The position numbers and the translations under genes were made by a program. Under the pieces are notes generated by a model. The model saw nothing but the letters and a program-made list of their open reading frames with translations. It did not search any database and was not told the DNA's origin. A DNA stretch of 64,000 nucleotides from JADFJB01 sp964464595 (GTDB taxonomy: Bacteria > Zhuqueibacterota > JdFR-76 > DREG01), in contig CAYXGW010000002.1 in the NCBI GenBank assembly GCA_964464595.1, positions 72,420 through 136,419 on the forward strand. The letters run 5' to 3'. How positions within the stretch are numbered: the stretch's first letter is position 1; every line of letters begins with the position of its first letter. Shown piece by piece: positions 15,185 through 25,047 of the stretch.

Positions 15185-17824
15185 CTACTGATTTCCTTCA
15201 GAATCCTGTGTTTTAACAGAATCCTGGGTATTAACAGAATCCTGCGTTTTAACAGAATCTTTAGGCGTTAATTTACTTTGAAAATCTGACAGGAGTTGAC
15301 GCGCCATCTCATCCGTAGGATACTGTTCCAAATATTTGTTCATTAATTCAACTGCTTTCTCGTAATTTTCTGTTCTTTGATAAAAACCCAACAAAGCTGC
15401 ATACGCATCTCTAAGTTTGGGATTTCGTTCTATAATCTCCCAAGCCCGCCTTTCCAATTCCTCCGGACGGCCAAGGGTTTCATATAAATGTCCAATTGAT
15501 AAACCGAAGCGGTAATCCGTAAATGGGACATTACTCTCTGGTATTAATTCTTCCATTTTATCCAATGTGGTTAATGCTTTCTCATTATCATTTTCGATCC
15601 GATAATGATCTGCCAATCGAATAAAGGCAGTACGGTAATTAGTCAGTAATCCCTTTGTTTTATCGTCCAGGTATACTTTTGGATCATTGAGATTTCGGAA
15701 TAAAAATTTTTCAAAGAGATTTTCCTGGAGTCTGGTTACCGATATCCGAACGTTGGGATAAGGCAATAATTTGAAGGCCATTCCATCCATTCTTAAATAA
15801 GATTGCAAGCCAACTTTATTATTATCTCCGACAGTAACAGCGAAATAAATAGGCTTCTTCCATTGATTTGCCGCAATGATATTTAATATTGCCAAATCTT
15901 GTACTCGAAGGGCTTGTGGTGGGCTGCCAATTGTTGGATTGATTGTAAACTTCATTGAACCTGAGTCCACCAGATCATCTTTCCATTCTCCCCTGTCCAT
16001 CATGTTGGTCTTAAATTTATCATAGACCAACTGAGAGATCGGCACTTCATACTCTGTTGGTCCGGGCCAACCCATCAGGCCAATTCTTTCAATCTGTTGA
16101 TCGGTATAAGTAAATGGCACTTTTGGTTCCTGGTTTTTAAGTTGCAAAATATACCAGGATGTATTAAGCAGGGAAAGATTCACAATCCTGATATCCTCCC
16201 TTATATGCTTTACGTACTGCAAATACCATAACGGAAAGGTATCATTGTCTCCATTTGTAAAGATAATAGCATTAGGCTCACAAGATTCGAGAATATTGTA
16301 TGAATAATCGTAAGGGACAAAATTCCCCCTACGATCATGGGAATCAAAATTAACCAAGAACATATTTATTGGCAGTGCAATCCCTAAAATGAAAAGAGTT
16401 GCCCAGGTAATGGGTTTAAGCAGTTTGTTTTCTTCGGAGAGAAATTCTCGCAACGACTCAAAAATAGCATAAACTCCAATCCCAATCCAAATGGCAAATG
16501 CAAAGAAACTACCCACGTAAACATAATCTCGCTCTCGTGGCTGTGGATTTTCCTGGTTGAGATAAAATATAATTGCTACACCAGTCGCGATAAAAAGAGT
16601 AAGAACCGAAAATGCATGCATCTTATCTTTACGAAAATGGTAGTAAGCGCCAACGATGCCGGCAATAAATGGAATTCCCAGCAACCCCTTTAAACTAAAC
16701 ACTTCGATGATATACCCATCAGAACCAATTGTTGTACCCTTACCGATAAACTGCCAGTTAAAATATCGGATGTACATTTTCTGAAACTGGTAAGCCCAAA
16801 ACTCGGCTTTTCGATGAAAAATGGTTAGCAAAAGACTTTGTTCACCATATTGCTTCCTCGCCAGGTAATCCATCATACTACTCCATCTTTCAGGATCATT
16901 TTCATCGATCGGCGGATTTAGTCCTGAACGAATATAAATCACAATATAGGTTGAATATCCAATTACAAACAGAATGGGAACAAGCCACCACAGTTTAAAA
17001 GCCAATTGATCTTTAGCATACAAGTAATATAGTGTTATTGCCAGGGTAACCAATCCCGCGTACTTGAGAAATGTTCCAGCTTTTGCCTGGTGAGCAAGGA
17101 ACTGTTCATATCCCATAGACGCAGGGTTATAATTAAAGAACAGGATATACAGAGTAAGTGGAATAAGCGCCTGAAAAAATAAAACCCAAACTAATTTTTT
17201 TGCAGATTCATTTTTTCTAAGGTGAATAATGAATAGCACAAATAGAAAAGTGAGTATATTTAATAAGTGAATTCCAGTAGCCAGGCTAAACAGATAAACA
17301 ATTAAAACAAGGTAACTTAAATTCTTATTATCCTCTGAATTATCTCCCCATAAAAGTATAAGCCAGACCACAATTGCAGTAAACAACATGCTAATCGCAT
17401 AAACCTCAGCTTCTACGGCATTGAACCAGAAACTGTCTGAAAATGCGAATGAAAGTGCACCGATAGCTGCGCTGCCAAAGACCAACAGGCGATCGTAATA
17501 ATTTTGCGGTTTTCCACGAAACTGGTTGATCAAACGTACGATAATTAAATAAAGGAACATAATGGTTAGTGCACTTGAAAACACCGACATTAAATTTATG
17601 CGAAAAGCGATATTACTGATCGGAAGAAATGTAAAAATTCGGCCTAAAAGTATGTAAAGCGGGGCCCCGGGTGGGTGCATCACACTTAATGTATAAGAAC
17701 AAGCTATGAACTCGCCAGCATCCCAAAAAGAAACATCCGGGGCAGCGGTGACTAAATAGACGAAACTCGCAACGATAAGCATTGCGGCTGCGATCCATCG
17801 ATTCAATACTTTATTTTGATCCAT
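15185..17824 (-). CDS. DUF2723 (TMEM260-like) integral membrane protein with C-terminal TPR
   Basis: An 879-residue polytopic protein. The N-terminal DUF2723 region shows VSFWDAGEFIACSYTLSVMHPPGAPLY, which in this family resembles the acidic loop of GT-C enzymes such as protein O-mannosyltransferases; human TMEM260 is an O-mannosyltransferase of this family. Roughly 12 membrane segments fill residues 10-470, a soluble periplasmic domain follows, and ~760-850 look like TPR helices (NYEKAVELMNKYLEQYP). The extreme C-terminus holds a hexapeptide repeat, DSVKTQ. A role in glycosylating exported proteins with a polyprenyl-mannose donor is inference, but a Dpm1-like gene lies in the same cluster. 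Confidence 0.78.
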   Translation of the reverse strand: MDQNKVLNRWIAAAMLIVASFVYLVTAAPDVSFWDAGEFIACSYTLSVMHPPGAPLYILLGRIFTFLPISNIAFRINLMSVFSSALTIMFLYLIIVRLINQFRGKPQNYYDRLLVFGSAAIGALSFAFSDSFWFNAVEAEVYAISMLFTAIVVWLILLWGDNSEDNKNLSYLVLIVYLFSLATGIHLLNILTFLFVLFIIHLRKNESAKKLVWVLFFQALIPLTLYILFFNYNPASMGYEQFLAHQAKAGTFLKYAGLVTLAITLYYLYAKDQLAFKLWWLVPILFVIGYSTYIVIYIRSGLNPPIDENDPERWSSMMDYLARKQYGEQSLLLTIFHRKAEFWAYQFQKMYIRYFNWQFIGKGTTIGSDGYIIEVFSLKGLLGIPFIAGIVGAYYHFRKDKMHAFSVLTLFIATGVAIIFYLNQENPQPRERDYVYVGSFFAFAIWIGIGVYAIFESLREFLSEENKLLKPITWATLFILGIALPINMFLVNFDSHDRRGNFVPYDYSYNILESCEPNAIIFTNGDNDTFPLWYLQYVKHIREDIRIVNLSLLNTSWYILQLKNQEPKVPFTYTDQQIERIGLMGWPGPTEYEVPISQLVYDKFKTNMMDRGEWKDDLVDSGSMKFTINPTIGSPPQALRVQDLAILNIIAANQWKKPIYFAVTVGDNNKVGLQSYLRMDGMAFKLLPYPNVRISVTRLQENLFEKFLFRNLNDPKVYLDDKTKGLLTNYRTAFIRLADHYRIENDNEKALTTLDKMEELIPESNVPFTDYRFGLSIGHLYETLGRPEELERRAWEIIERNPKLRDAYAALLGFYQRTENYEKAVELMNKYLEQYPTDEMARQLLSDFQSKLTPKDSVKTQDSVNTQDSVKTQDSEGNQ
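15199..15258 (-). repeat. 18-bp in-frame tandem repeat, three units plus a partial
   Basis: Three consecutive 18-bp units at 15199-15216, 15217-15234 and 15235-15252, plus six bases of a fourth, differ at only a few positions. They encode DSVKTQ, DSVNTQ, DSVKTQ at the C-terminus of the DUF2723 protein. Because the unit is a multiple of three, copy-number changes would keep the frame. Confidence 0.85.
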
Positions 17825-17883
17825 TCATTTTCTCCAAAATTCATATCACTTTAGAACCAAATTTAACAATTTGCTCTAATTAT

Positions 17884-18177
17884 TTATTTATTATTTTTAG
17901 ATTTGTTTATATCAGCATCATTACTGGCATTAACAAAATTCATTTGAAGGTTTGCAACAGTTTTATTAAGTAATTTTGATTCTTCTTCTGATAAGTTTCC
18001 CGATGTCTTCGTTTGTATCATATCCAACATATCGATGAAGTATTTGGCCTGTTGTAGATTTTTTTCATTTTTTTTAGTTTGTGGATTTTCTGATAGCCCC
18101 AATTGAATCAATGCCGCACTTTGAAATTGTAGCACCAATTGCGCAAACATCACATCCACTTTTTTGTTTTCACCCAA
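17884..18177 (-). CDS. DUF1844 domain protein
   Basis: A 97-residue protein matching DUF1844. The helical core VMFAQLVLQFQSAALIQLG is followed by NLQQAKYFIDMLDMIQTKTSGNLSEEE, with the conserved Q-A-K-x-x-I-D-x-L pattern of the family. The end is Asn/Lys-rich and disordered. Function is unknown for the family. It lies between recG and the DUF2723 gene on the same strand, with gaps of about 57 and 59 bp. Confidence 0.78.
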   Translation of the reverse strand: MGENKKVDVMFAQLVLQFQSAALIQLGLSENPQTKKNEKNLQQAKYFIDMLDMIQTKTSGNLSEEESKLLNKTVANLQMNFVNASNDADINKSKNNK

Positions 18178-18233
18178 CTTTATACTCCTTCATCAAAATA
18201 CAGGAATTAAAATATTACAAAATAGATAAAGTT

Positions 18234-20333
18234 TCATGCTACTTTACTTAATCTAAAACTCTCTTCATAATAATGATCAAAAAACAATCTAACCATTTGA
18301 TTTTTGGGGGTATTTAATGTTGAATCATCTTTTAATAAACTAAATGCTTCATTTCTGGCGATTTCAAGAATATGATAATCTTCAATCAAATCTGCAATTT
18401 TTAATTTCGGCATACCGTGTTGCCGCACTCCGAAAAATTCTCCCGGGCCTCTTAACTTTAAGTCGAATTCGGCAATTTCGAATCCGTCAGTTGTTCTCTC
18501 CAGCGTTTGCAATCGTTTCCTTGCCAGCTGATTCAATGGTTTATGGGCAACAAATATACAATAGGATTGTTCGCTACCGCGGCCTATCCTTCCACGCAAT
18601 TGATGTAATTGAGTTAATCCGAATCTTTCTGCGTGTTCAATCACCATTATGGAAGCATTGGCTACATCTACCCCAACTTCTACAACTGTAGTGGCAATTA
18701 AAATTTTATAATATCCACTTTTGAATAATGACATTATTTTATCTTTTTCATCGCCTTTCATTCGACCATGCAGCAACGCAATATTCAGTCCATGATAAAC
18801 GCCATACTTCAGGGTTTCGTAGCTTTCTGTGGCAGCTCTCAGATCCATTTTTTCAGATTCTTCAACCAAAGGAAAAATGATATATGCTTGTCGACCCAGA
18901 TCTACTTGTTCACGTACATATCGGTATATTTCTTCTCTTTTATCCTGGTAGCGAATGACTGACTTAATCGGTATCCTGTTGCCAGGTTTTTGATCCAATA
19001 AAGAAACATCCAAATCGCCATAGACCGTTAACGCTAAGGTGCGCGGGATTGGCGTAGCGGTCATGACGAGAACATCAGGATTTATGCCCTTGTGTCTGAG
19101 CTTTTGCCGCTGCATTACACCGAACCTATGCTGTTCATCGACTACGATTAATCCTAGTTTTTTGAATTTGATTTTTTCCTGAAAAAGAGCATGTGTACCT
19201 ATGATGATATTCGCTTCCCCGGAAGCTATGTTTTTAGTAATTTTCTCCCTCTCAGATTTCTTTTGCCCGCCAATCACCAATTCAATCGAAATTCCAAAGT
19301 CTGCTAAAAATTGTTTCAAAGATAAATAGTGTTGTTCTGCCAATATTTCAGTCGGCGCCATTAATGCGGATTGGTAGCCGTTTTCAACAGCAATCAACAT
19401 CACTGCAATGCCGACAATTGTCTTACCTGAACCTACATCACCTTGTAGTAAACGGTTCATTGGACTGGTACTATTCATATCCTCCCAAATTTCTTTGATC
19501 ACTTTTTTTTGTGCATCAGTTAATTCGAACGGCAGGTTAGCAAGCAATGCTCTGGTTTTTTCTCCGATTGATTCAAACTGAATTCCCTTGGTTAATTTCT
19601 TAACCTTTAATTTTCGCAAACCAATCATCAATTCCAAATAAAATAACTCTTCAAACTTAAGACGCCGTATTGCAGCATCAAGCTGGTCTTCTGAGTCTGG
19701 AAAATGGATTTTATCAATTGCAGCGCGTTGGCTTAACAATTTGTATTTCTTAATGAGTCTTTCTGGTAAATTTTCTTCGATACTTGCCGAATTCTCTTCA
19801 AGAGCTTTCCACATCAATCTTCTCATTGCCCTGCTGTCTAATCCGGCAGTATCCAGTTCTGCAGTACTACGATAAAGAGGAATTATTTTTCTAGTATTCA
19901 GTCCCTGCTGGGATTCGCTCAAACGATCATAATCAGGATGTGACATTTGAATCCCTTTATAAAATTTCACTTTGCCATGCACAGCCAGCCACTCGCCCAT
20001 TTTAAAGGTGTTTTTCAAATAGTGCGCACCCCGAAACCAAATGCATTTCAGTTCCCCACTTTCATCACGAATCACTAAAACAAATCTCTGGTATCTACCC
20101 TGGTAGGCTCGAAAAGCAATTACCTGGCCGATTGCGGTTACATCTTTACCAATTTCAATATCCGCAATTTTAGCGATCCGGGTTCGATCCAGGTATCGCC
20201 GCGGGAAATGTGTCAATAAATCAAATAAAGATACAATGCCAAAATTTTCCAACAATTCCCCACGGAATTTTCCGACGCCTTTGAGGGTTCTAACTGTTTG
20301 ATTTAAACCATTATAATGATGTGATGATGACAT
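18234..20333 (-). CDS. recG: ATP-dependent DNA helicase RecG
   Basis: A 699-residue RecG, which remodels stalled replication forks and branch-migrates junctions. An N-terminal wedge/OB domain (LKGVGKFRGELLENFGI; TRIAKIADIEIGKDVTAIGQV) precedes the helicase motor with Walker A GDVGSGKT, motif II VVDEQHRFG, motif III MTATPIPRTLALT and motif VI QLRGRIGRG. Length and domain order are standard. Transcribed in line with DUF1844 downstream. Confidence 0.95.
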   Translation of the reverse strand: MSSSHHYNGLNQTVRTLKGVGKFRGELLENFGIVSLFDLLTHFPRRYLDRTRIAKIADIEIGKDVTAIGQVIAFRAYQGRYQRFVLVIRDESGELKCIWFRGAHYLKNTFKMGEWLAVHGKVKFYKGIQMSHPDYDRLSESQQGLNTRKIIPLYRSTAELDTAGLDSRAMRRLMWKALEENSASIEENLPERLIKKYKLLSQRAAIDKIHFPDSEDQLDAAIRRLKFEELFYLELMIGLRKLKVKKLTKGIQFESIGEKTRALLANLPFELTDAQKKVIKEIWEDMNSTSPMNRLLQGDVGSGKTIVGIAVMLIAVENGYQSALMAPTEILAEQHYLSLKQFLADFGISIELVIGGQKKSEREKITKNIASGEANIIIGTHALFQEKIKFKKLGLIVVDEQHRFGVMQRQKLRHKGINPDVLVMTATPIPRTLALTVYGDLDVSLLDQKPGNRIPIKSVIRYQDKREEIYRYVREQVDLGRQAYIIFPLVEESEKMDLRAATESYETLKYGVYHGLNIALLHGRMKGDEKDKIMSLFKSGYYKILIATTVVEVGVDVANASIMVIEHAERFGLTQLHQLRGRIGRGSEQSYCIFVAHKPLNQLARKRLQTLERTTDGFEIAEFDLKLRGPGEFFGVRQHGMPKLKIADLIEDYHILEIARNEAFSLLKDDSTLNTPKNQMVRLFFDHYYEESFRLSKVA

Positions 20334-20457
20334 TCAATACTTTAGTTAAGACTCAGTTTAAGATTTAGACCAAATCAGAATATTAATGTGATTCCTTGAC
20401 GGTTTCATATTTAGCTACCTCAATCTTAGACTTAATCTTAACCTCACTGCTATTCTA

Positions 20458-21906
20458 TTACCAGGAATATTCAACAGTATATGTCAGCTTTGTTTCCTTC
20501 TTGGCAGGAATATTTATTTTGAATTCGATTGAGCGAGCATCTTTTGCAGAATACTCATGGCTGGAAGCAATTATTTTCCAATTACTATTGGTTGCTCGGT
20601 ATAATAAATTTTCAATGACTGAAATTGCTACAGTTTTAGATTTCCGGTTCTTAATGATTATCTCATAGGATTCACGTAATTGTTGTTTCCCAATCCTATC
20701 CACTCTGATTTGTTTTCGCTCTGCAACCAGATCAAAAGCTGCTCCCATAAGAATCTCAATCCATTCCTGTTCCGGCGTATGTTTTATATTGGCTTCACCC
20801 AGGAATATGCCGGTATTAGTTTTGTCTTGATATACTCGAAATCTTCCAGCCGGAAATGGAAGCCCCAACGAATTATTTTCATCATTCTTGAACCGTAAAT
20901 AAACCTGCAAACGCTGGTCTCTTTCCCTGCTATTCAACACGTACTTTTTAGTAACATCTACACCATCGGCTTTAAACATCCGTATTTGCTTCAACTGATT
21001 ATTGCCAATGCTAACAGGCCGGTCAATTCTGTAAAGATGGTATTCAAATTGTTCTTGTTGGGAAACATCCTGTGCGTAACTGGCTTCACTGACAGCCATG
21101 GTTTTGTATTGTGGGGTCGGCCTTCTGCTTCGAGTTAAATTTAAATCACCGGCAACGACACTAACATTAGCATTTTCGAAATTTTTCCCGGATTTATTGT
21201 CAATACTAATCCAGGCATTAACATCGAGTTGTGTTCCTTCTTCATTCAGAATGGCAACATATTCAGTGGTCCAATTCATTCCATGGGTCAAATATTCTAT
21301 TTCAAGCTGATGGGTTTTTTTCTTTTCGCTTTTCACCAACCAGACCAATGTGGGCTTGGTATTTAATCCGTCGGGCAACTTTGGAAATTTTATGGAATGA
21401 ATATCTTTATTTTTGATGAGTGTAATCTCTTCATTTTCATTTGCAAGCAACAAATCCGATCCAGTACTCAATAACTTTCCTTCAATCAAATTTCCCTTTG
21501 AATCGATGAGTTGAATGGTTTGATTGATAAATTTTGACAGCACCTTATTGGATGCAATCAGATCATATTCAAAAAGTTGCTCCAATATTGTGAGCGATTT
21601 TGGATCATTCAAGGAATGTAAATGCACGGAAGTAGGATCAATCGATTTGGCTACGTCTTCGATCCGAATATTCTGCTCTCCTTTTTCTAATTGAAAAGAG
21701 AAAGTTTGCCGGACCAGGGCAAGGTTCTGGTTATACACAGTTACTGAAACGTTTGAATTTTGAGCAAAAACAAGAATGGCTGGATACAAGAAGAAAAGGA
21801 AAAAGAGTTTTATCAAAAAGAATGAAATTGTTTGCAGAGAACCAAACAATGGCTTATTCACTAAGTGTGGAGTAATTATTTTGCAGTTTTTCAAGGTTTT
21901 CTTCAT
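20458..21906 (-). CDS. DUF4139 domain exported protein
   Basis: A protein of up to 482 residues with the DUF4139 pattern (NVSVTVYNQNLALVRQTFSFQLEKGEQ, then DPTSVHLHSL and a C-terminal beta-rich domain ending LTYTVEYSW). A hydrophobic export signal ending ...AILVFAQ lies ahead of the mature part. The given ATG overlaps the end of valS by 53 bp; TTG codons at 21849 (4 bp after the valS stop) or 21816 would start closer to the signal peptide, so the start is uncertain. The family function is not established; mature residues suggest a secreted beta-sandwich protein. Confidence 0.72.
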   Translation of the reverse strand: MKKTLKNCKIITPHLVNKPLFGSLQTISFFLIKLFFLFFLYPAILVFAQNSNVSVTVYNQNLALVRQTFSFQLEKGEQNIRIEDVAKSIDPTSVHLHSLNDPKSLTILEQLFEYDLIASNKVLSKFINQTIQLIDSKGNLIEGKLLSTGSDLLLANENEEITLIKNKDIHSIKFPKLPDGLNTKPTLVWLVKSEKKKTHQLEIEYLTHGMNWTTEYVAILNEEGTQLDVNAWISIDNKSGKNFENANVSVVAGDLNLTRSRRPTPQYKTMAVSEASYAQDVSQQEQFEYHLYRIDRPVSIGNNQLKQIRMFKADGVDVTKKYVLNSRERDQRLQVYLRFKNDENNSLGLPFPAGRFRVYQDKTNTGIFLGEANIKHTPEQEWIEILMGAAFDLVAERKQIRVDRIGKQQLRESYEIIIKNRKSKTVAISVIENLLYRATNSNWKIIASSHEYSAKDARSIEFKINIPAKKETKLTYTVEYSW

Positions 21907-24523
21907 AGGTAATTTTTTTATTACGCTCTTTGTCGATCACCTCTTTGGGAGCGCGATTAATAAAATTTTCATTGGTTAATTTAATATTGATCTTTTGAAT
22001 TTGATCTTCAATTCGAACGATTTCTTTTAGCAACCGTTCCTTTTCTTTTTCGATGTCGATTAAACCTTCAAGTGATATATAAAGTTCGATCCCGCGAACA
22101 ACCGCAGATGCGCTCTGCGGCGGCTTTTCAACTTCGGCTCCAATTTTTAAATTCTGGATCCATCCAAGTTCACGTAAATAGTTTTGATTTGCTTCCAGCA
22201 ATTGATACTCGGAATTGGACGTTTTAATAAATGCATTCGCTTTTCTACCCGGCGGGACATTCATCTCTCCACGAATATTTCGAACCGCGCTGATAACATC
22301 TTGAATAAAAACCATTTCCTGATCCTTAGCGCTTGAAACCATTTCCGAAATTTCTTCGGGCCAGGGTGAGATCATTATGCTTTCTTCGTCAGTATTCGAT
22401 TTAAGTTTTTGCCATATTTCCTCTGTGATAAACGGAATAACCGGATGCATCAATTTCATGCTGTTTTTTAATATATGAATTGCAATTTGCATCGGGATTT
22501 GCTTGTTCGCATTATTATCCTTGTCGTACAATCTTGACTTGATTAATTCCAGGTACCAATCGCAAAAATCTCCCCAGAAAAACGCGTGCATCGAATCCAT
22601 ATATTCACTGAACCTGAAATTCTTCAAAGCCTGGGTTATTTTAGGGATTGTTTGCGCATAGCGGCTAAGGATCCAACGGTCTGCCAGTTCCAGTTTATCT
22701 GAATTTTCTTCACAGAATTTTGAAAAATCCAGGTTAAGATCTACACGCTCGGCATTCATCCACAGAAATCGGAATGCATTCCAAATTTTATTTGAATAAT
22801 TTCTGCCGATTTCAAAATCGCCTTTGGTCAAATTGATATCATGTCCCTCAACCGACAATGACAATAGAGAATAGCGCACCGCATCGGCGCTGAACTTTTC
22901 GATCATTTCGAGTGGATCGATGCCGTTGCCGAGAGACTTGCTCATTTTCCTGCCATCCGCATCCCGTACAATTCCATTAAAATAAATATGATTAAATGGA
23001 ATCTCTCCTTTGAATTGAAGTCCGGCCATAATCATCCTGGCGACCCAAAAAAAGATAATATCCGGTCCGGTAACCAGCGTTGAAGTCGGGTAAAAATATT
23101 CCTGGTCTTCCGTTTTTTCTGGCCAGCCCATTGTGGAAAATGGCCACAACCAGGATGAAAACCAGGTATCTAAAACGTCGGGATCCTGATTAATATTGTT
23201 TTTGCCACATTTCGAACAAATCTCCGGTGCTTCCCTCAAAACCATCATCTGATTACAATCCTGGCAATAATACACCGGAATCCTATGCCCCCACCAGAGT
23301 TGCCTGGAGATACACCAATCACGGATGTTTTTCATCCAGTTTTCATACACGCCAATCCAGCGAGTGGGCAGTATTTGAATATCGCCATCCTGAACAGCTT
23401 TCAATGCGGGATCGGACAGGGGCTTAATTTTCACGAACCATTGCTCGGACAAGCAAGGCTCAATGACAGTATTACACCTTTGGCAATGACCAACCGAATG
23501 AACATGTTTCTCAATTTTCTCTAACAACCCCTGTGATTTCAACGCCTTAACCAGTCTCTTTCGAGCCTCAAACCTGTCCATCCCATCATAGGGACCAGCT
23601 TTCACATTCATCTTGCCATCAGGACTGATTACGATAATAGCGGGCAGATTATGACGATGGCCTAGCTCGAAATCATTGGGATCGTGCGCTGGTGTAATCT
23701 TAACAGCGCCAGTACCCAAAGTCCTGTCAACAGCTTCGTCTGCAACAATAGGCAGCTCCCGGTTCAAAATGGGTAAAATAGCAGTTTTACCGATGAATTT
23801 TGTGTATCGTGTATCGTCCGGATGCACCGCTACGGCTGTATCACCCAACATGGTTTCGGGCCGGGTAGTCGCTACAATGATTGAATGTTTGGAATCCTTA
23901 ATCGGGTAATGAATATACCAAAGAGAGCTCTCGCGATCTGAGTGATTGACTTCTTCATCTGAAATCGCAGTCTGACAGCGGGGACACCAATTAATGATAT
24001 ACTTGCCACGATAAATCAGACCCTTCTCGTAGAGTTGAACGAAGGCCTCGATAACCGCTTTGGACATGTCTTCATCCATGGTGAATTTGGTGCGGGACCA
24101 ATCACAGGAAAAACCAAGCTTTCTTAATTGCTTGAGGATAATATCCCCGTGTTTTTCCCGCCATTGCCAGACCGTTTTCACAAATTTTTCCCTGCCCAGG
24201 TCATGCCGGGAAAGACCCTGTTCTTTCTTGAGTGACCGTTCTACGACAGTTTGTGTGGCGATACCAGCGTGGTCGGTACCGGGAAGCCAAAGCGCATTAT
24301 ACCCCAGCATACGATAAAATCGGGTTAAAATATCCTGGATGGTGTTGGTAAATGCATGCCCTATATGCAGCCGGTCGGTGACATTAGGAGGTGGAATCAC
24401 AATTGTAAAGGGCTTCTTGGCTGGATCGGGATCCGCTTTAAAGTATCCGGAATTTTCCCAATTAGAATATACCCTGTCTTCTACTTGTTTAGGGTCGTAA
24501 TGCTTTGAAATCTCTTCTCGCAT
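21854..24523 (-). CDS. valS: Valyl-tRNA synthetase
   Basis: An 889-residue class Ia synthetase that charges tRNA-Val. The HIGH motif appears as RLHIGHAFTN near residue 54 and KMSKS as GRKMSKSLGNGIDP near residue 530. The editing CP1 domain (TTRPETMLGDTAVAVHP) is intact. Zinc knuckles (CQRCNTVIEPCLSEQW; CQDCNQM, CSKCGKNN) and the C-terminal coiled coil (EKERLLKEIVRIEDQIQKIN) mark ValRS. It is the last minus-strand gene before the plus-strand accessory block. Confidence 0.95.
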   Translation of the reverse strand: MREEISKHYDPKQVEDRVYSNWENSGYFKADPDPAKKPFTIVIPPPNVTDRLHIGHAFTNTIQDILTRFYRMLGYNALWLPGTDHAGIATQTVVERSLKKEQGLSRHDLGREKFVKTVWQWREKHGDIILKQLRKLGFSCDWSRTKFTMDEDMSKAVIEAFVQLYEKGLIYRGKYIINWCPRCQTAISDEEVNHSDRESSLWYIHYPIKDSKHSIIVATTRPETMLGDTAVAVHPDDTRYTKFIGKTAILPILNRELPIVADEAVDRTLGTGAVKITPAHDPNDFELGHRHNLPAIIVISPDGKMNVKAGPYDGMDRFEARKRLVKALKSQGLLEKIEKHVHSVGHCQRCNTVIEPCLSEQWFVKIKPLSDPALKAVQDGDIQILPTRWIGVYENWMKNIRDWCISRQLWWGHRIPVYYCQDCNQMMVLREAPEICSKCGKNNINQDPDVLDTWFSSWLWPFSTMGWPEKTEDQEYFYPTSTLVTGPDIIFFWVARMIMAGLQFKGEIPFNHIYFNGIVRDADGRKMSKSLGNGIDPLEMIEKFSADAVRYSLLSLSVEGHDINLTKGDFEIGRNYSNKIWNAFRFLWMNAERVDLNLDFSKFCEENSDKLELADRWILSRYAQTIPKITQALKNFRFSEYMDSMHAFFWGDFCDWYLELIKSRLYDKDNNANKQIPMQIAIHILKNSMKLMHPVIPFITEEIWQKLKSNTDEESIMISPWPEEISEMVSSAKDQEMVFIQDVISAVRNIRGEMNVPPGRKANAFIKTSNSEYQLLEANQNYLRELGWIQNLKIGAEVEKPPQSASAVVRGIELYISLEGLIDIEKEKERLLKEIVRIEDQIQKINIKLTNENFINRAPKEVIDKERNKKITYEENLEKLQNNYSTLSE

Positions 24524-24686
24524 AACTCGTACTATTCACCCGCAGTTTGTGTTTAATTATAAAATAATGGCAACTAATATAGAATAATTCAATAGCTAAA
24601 TCAATTATATGTTGGTGGATGGAACGGAGGGATACCTTAATTGGATATAATCAACTTATCATGAACTGGAATTCCCTTTGGAATGA

Positions 24687-24718
24687 TATTTAATTCAAGC
24701 GTAAGTACACTCTCGTGA
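24687..24718 (+). repeat. Left copy of 32-bp imperfect direct repeat
   Basis: This 32-bp stretch contains the core AAGTACAC then CTCGTGA. It matches 30505-30536 at 28 of 32 positions in the same orientation. The mismatches are at repeat positions 5, 14, 16 and 25. The two copies bracket the four-gene HIT/ThiL-like/toroid/HD-methyltransferase operon. Similarity ends on both sides of the 32 bp. Confidence 0.7.
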
Positions 24719-24921
24719 TTATAATATGTAATAGACGATAAACATTTTAAAGTTGATTACAAATTTTCTCTTGACTTTATTAATCCACCAAGATACTTTC
24801 AAGTAAACAAAATTTAGGAAAACCTGGGGTTCTCCATGTCCAATTGGAAACACAGATTACTAAATTTAGAATTTTTCCATTATTCTATCGGATTTGGGAT
24901 GGTTATACATGAGGCAATGAA

Positions 24922-25041
24922 ATGCTGGAGGACAATTGGAACAGGGAGCTGAAAGTCTGGGAATTGCCATTTGAGAAGGTTAAACAATTGAGATTGACCA
25001 AAAAACTTATGAATAAACCAAAACCAATAGCCTTTATTTAG
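24922..25041 (+). pseudogene. Possible remnant of a four-helix-bundle protein gene
   Basis: A 39-codon frame in the 524-bp gap between valS and the HIT gene. Its middle, ELKVWELPFEKVKQL followed by LTKKL, resembles the first helix of small four-helix-bundle (S23/IVS-type) proteins, which typically read LxVWxxAxELVxxxYxLTKxFP. The frame stops shortly after, so if real it is a truncated fragment. The similarity is judged by eye only and could be chance. The rest of the gap (24524-24921) holds the left direct repeat and AT-rich sequence with nothing else recognised. Confidence 0.3.
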
Positions 25042-25047
25042 GAAGAT

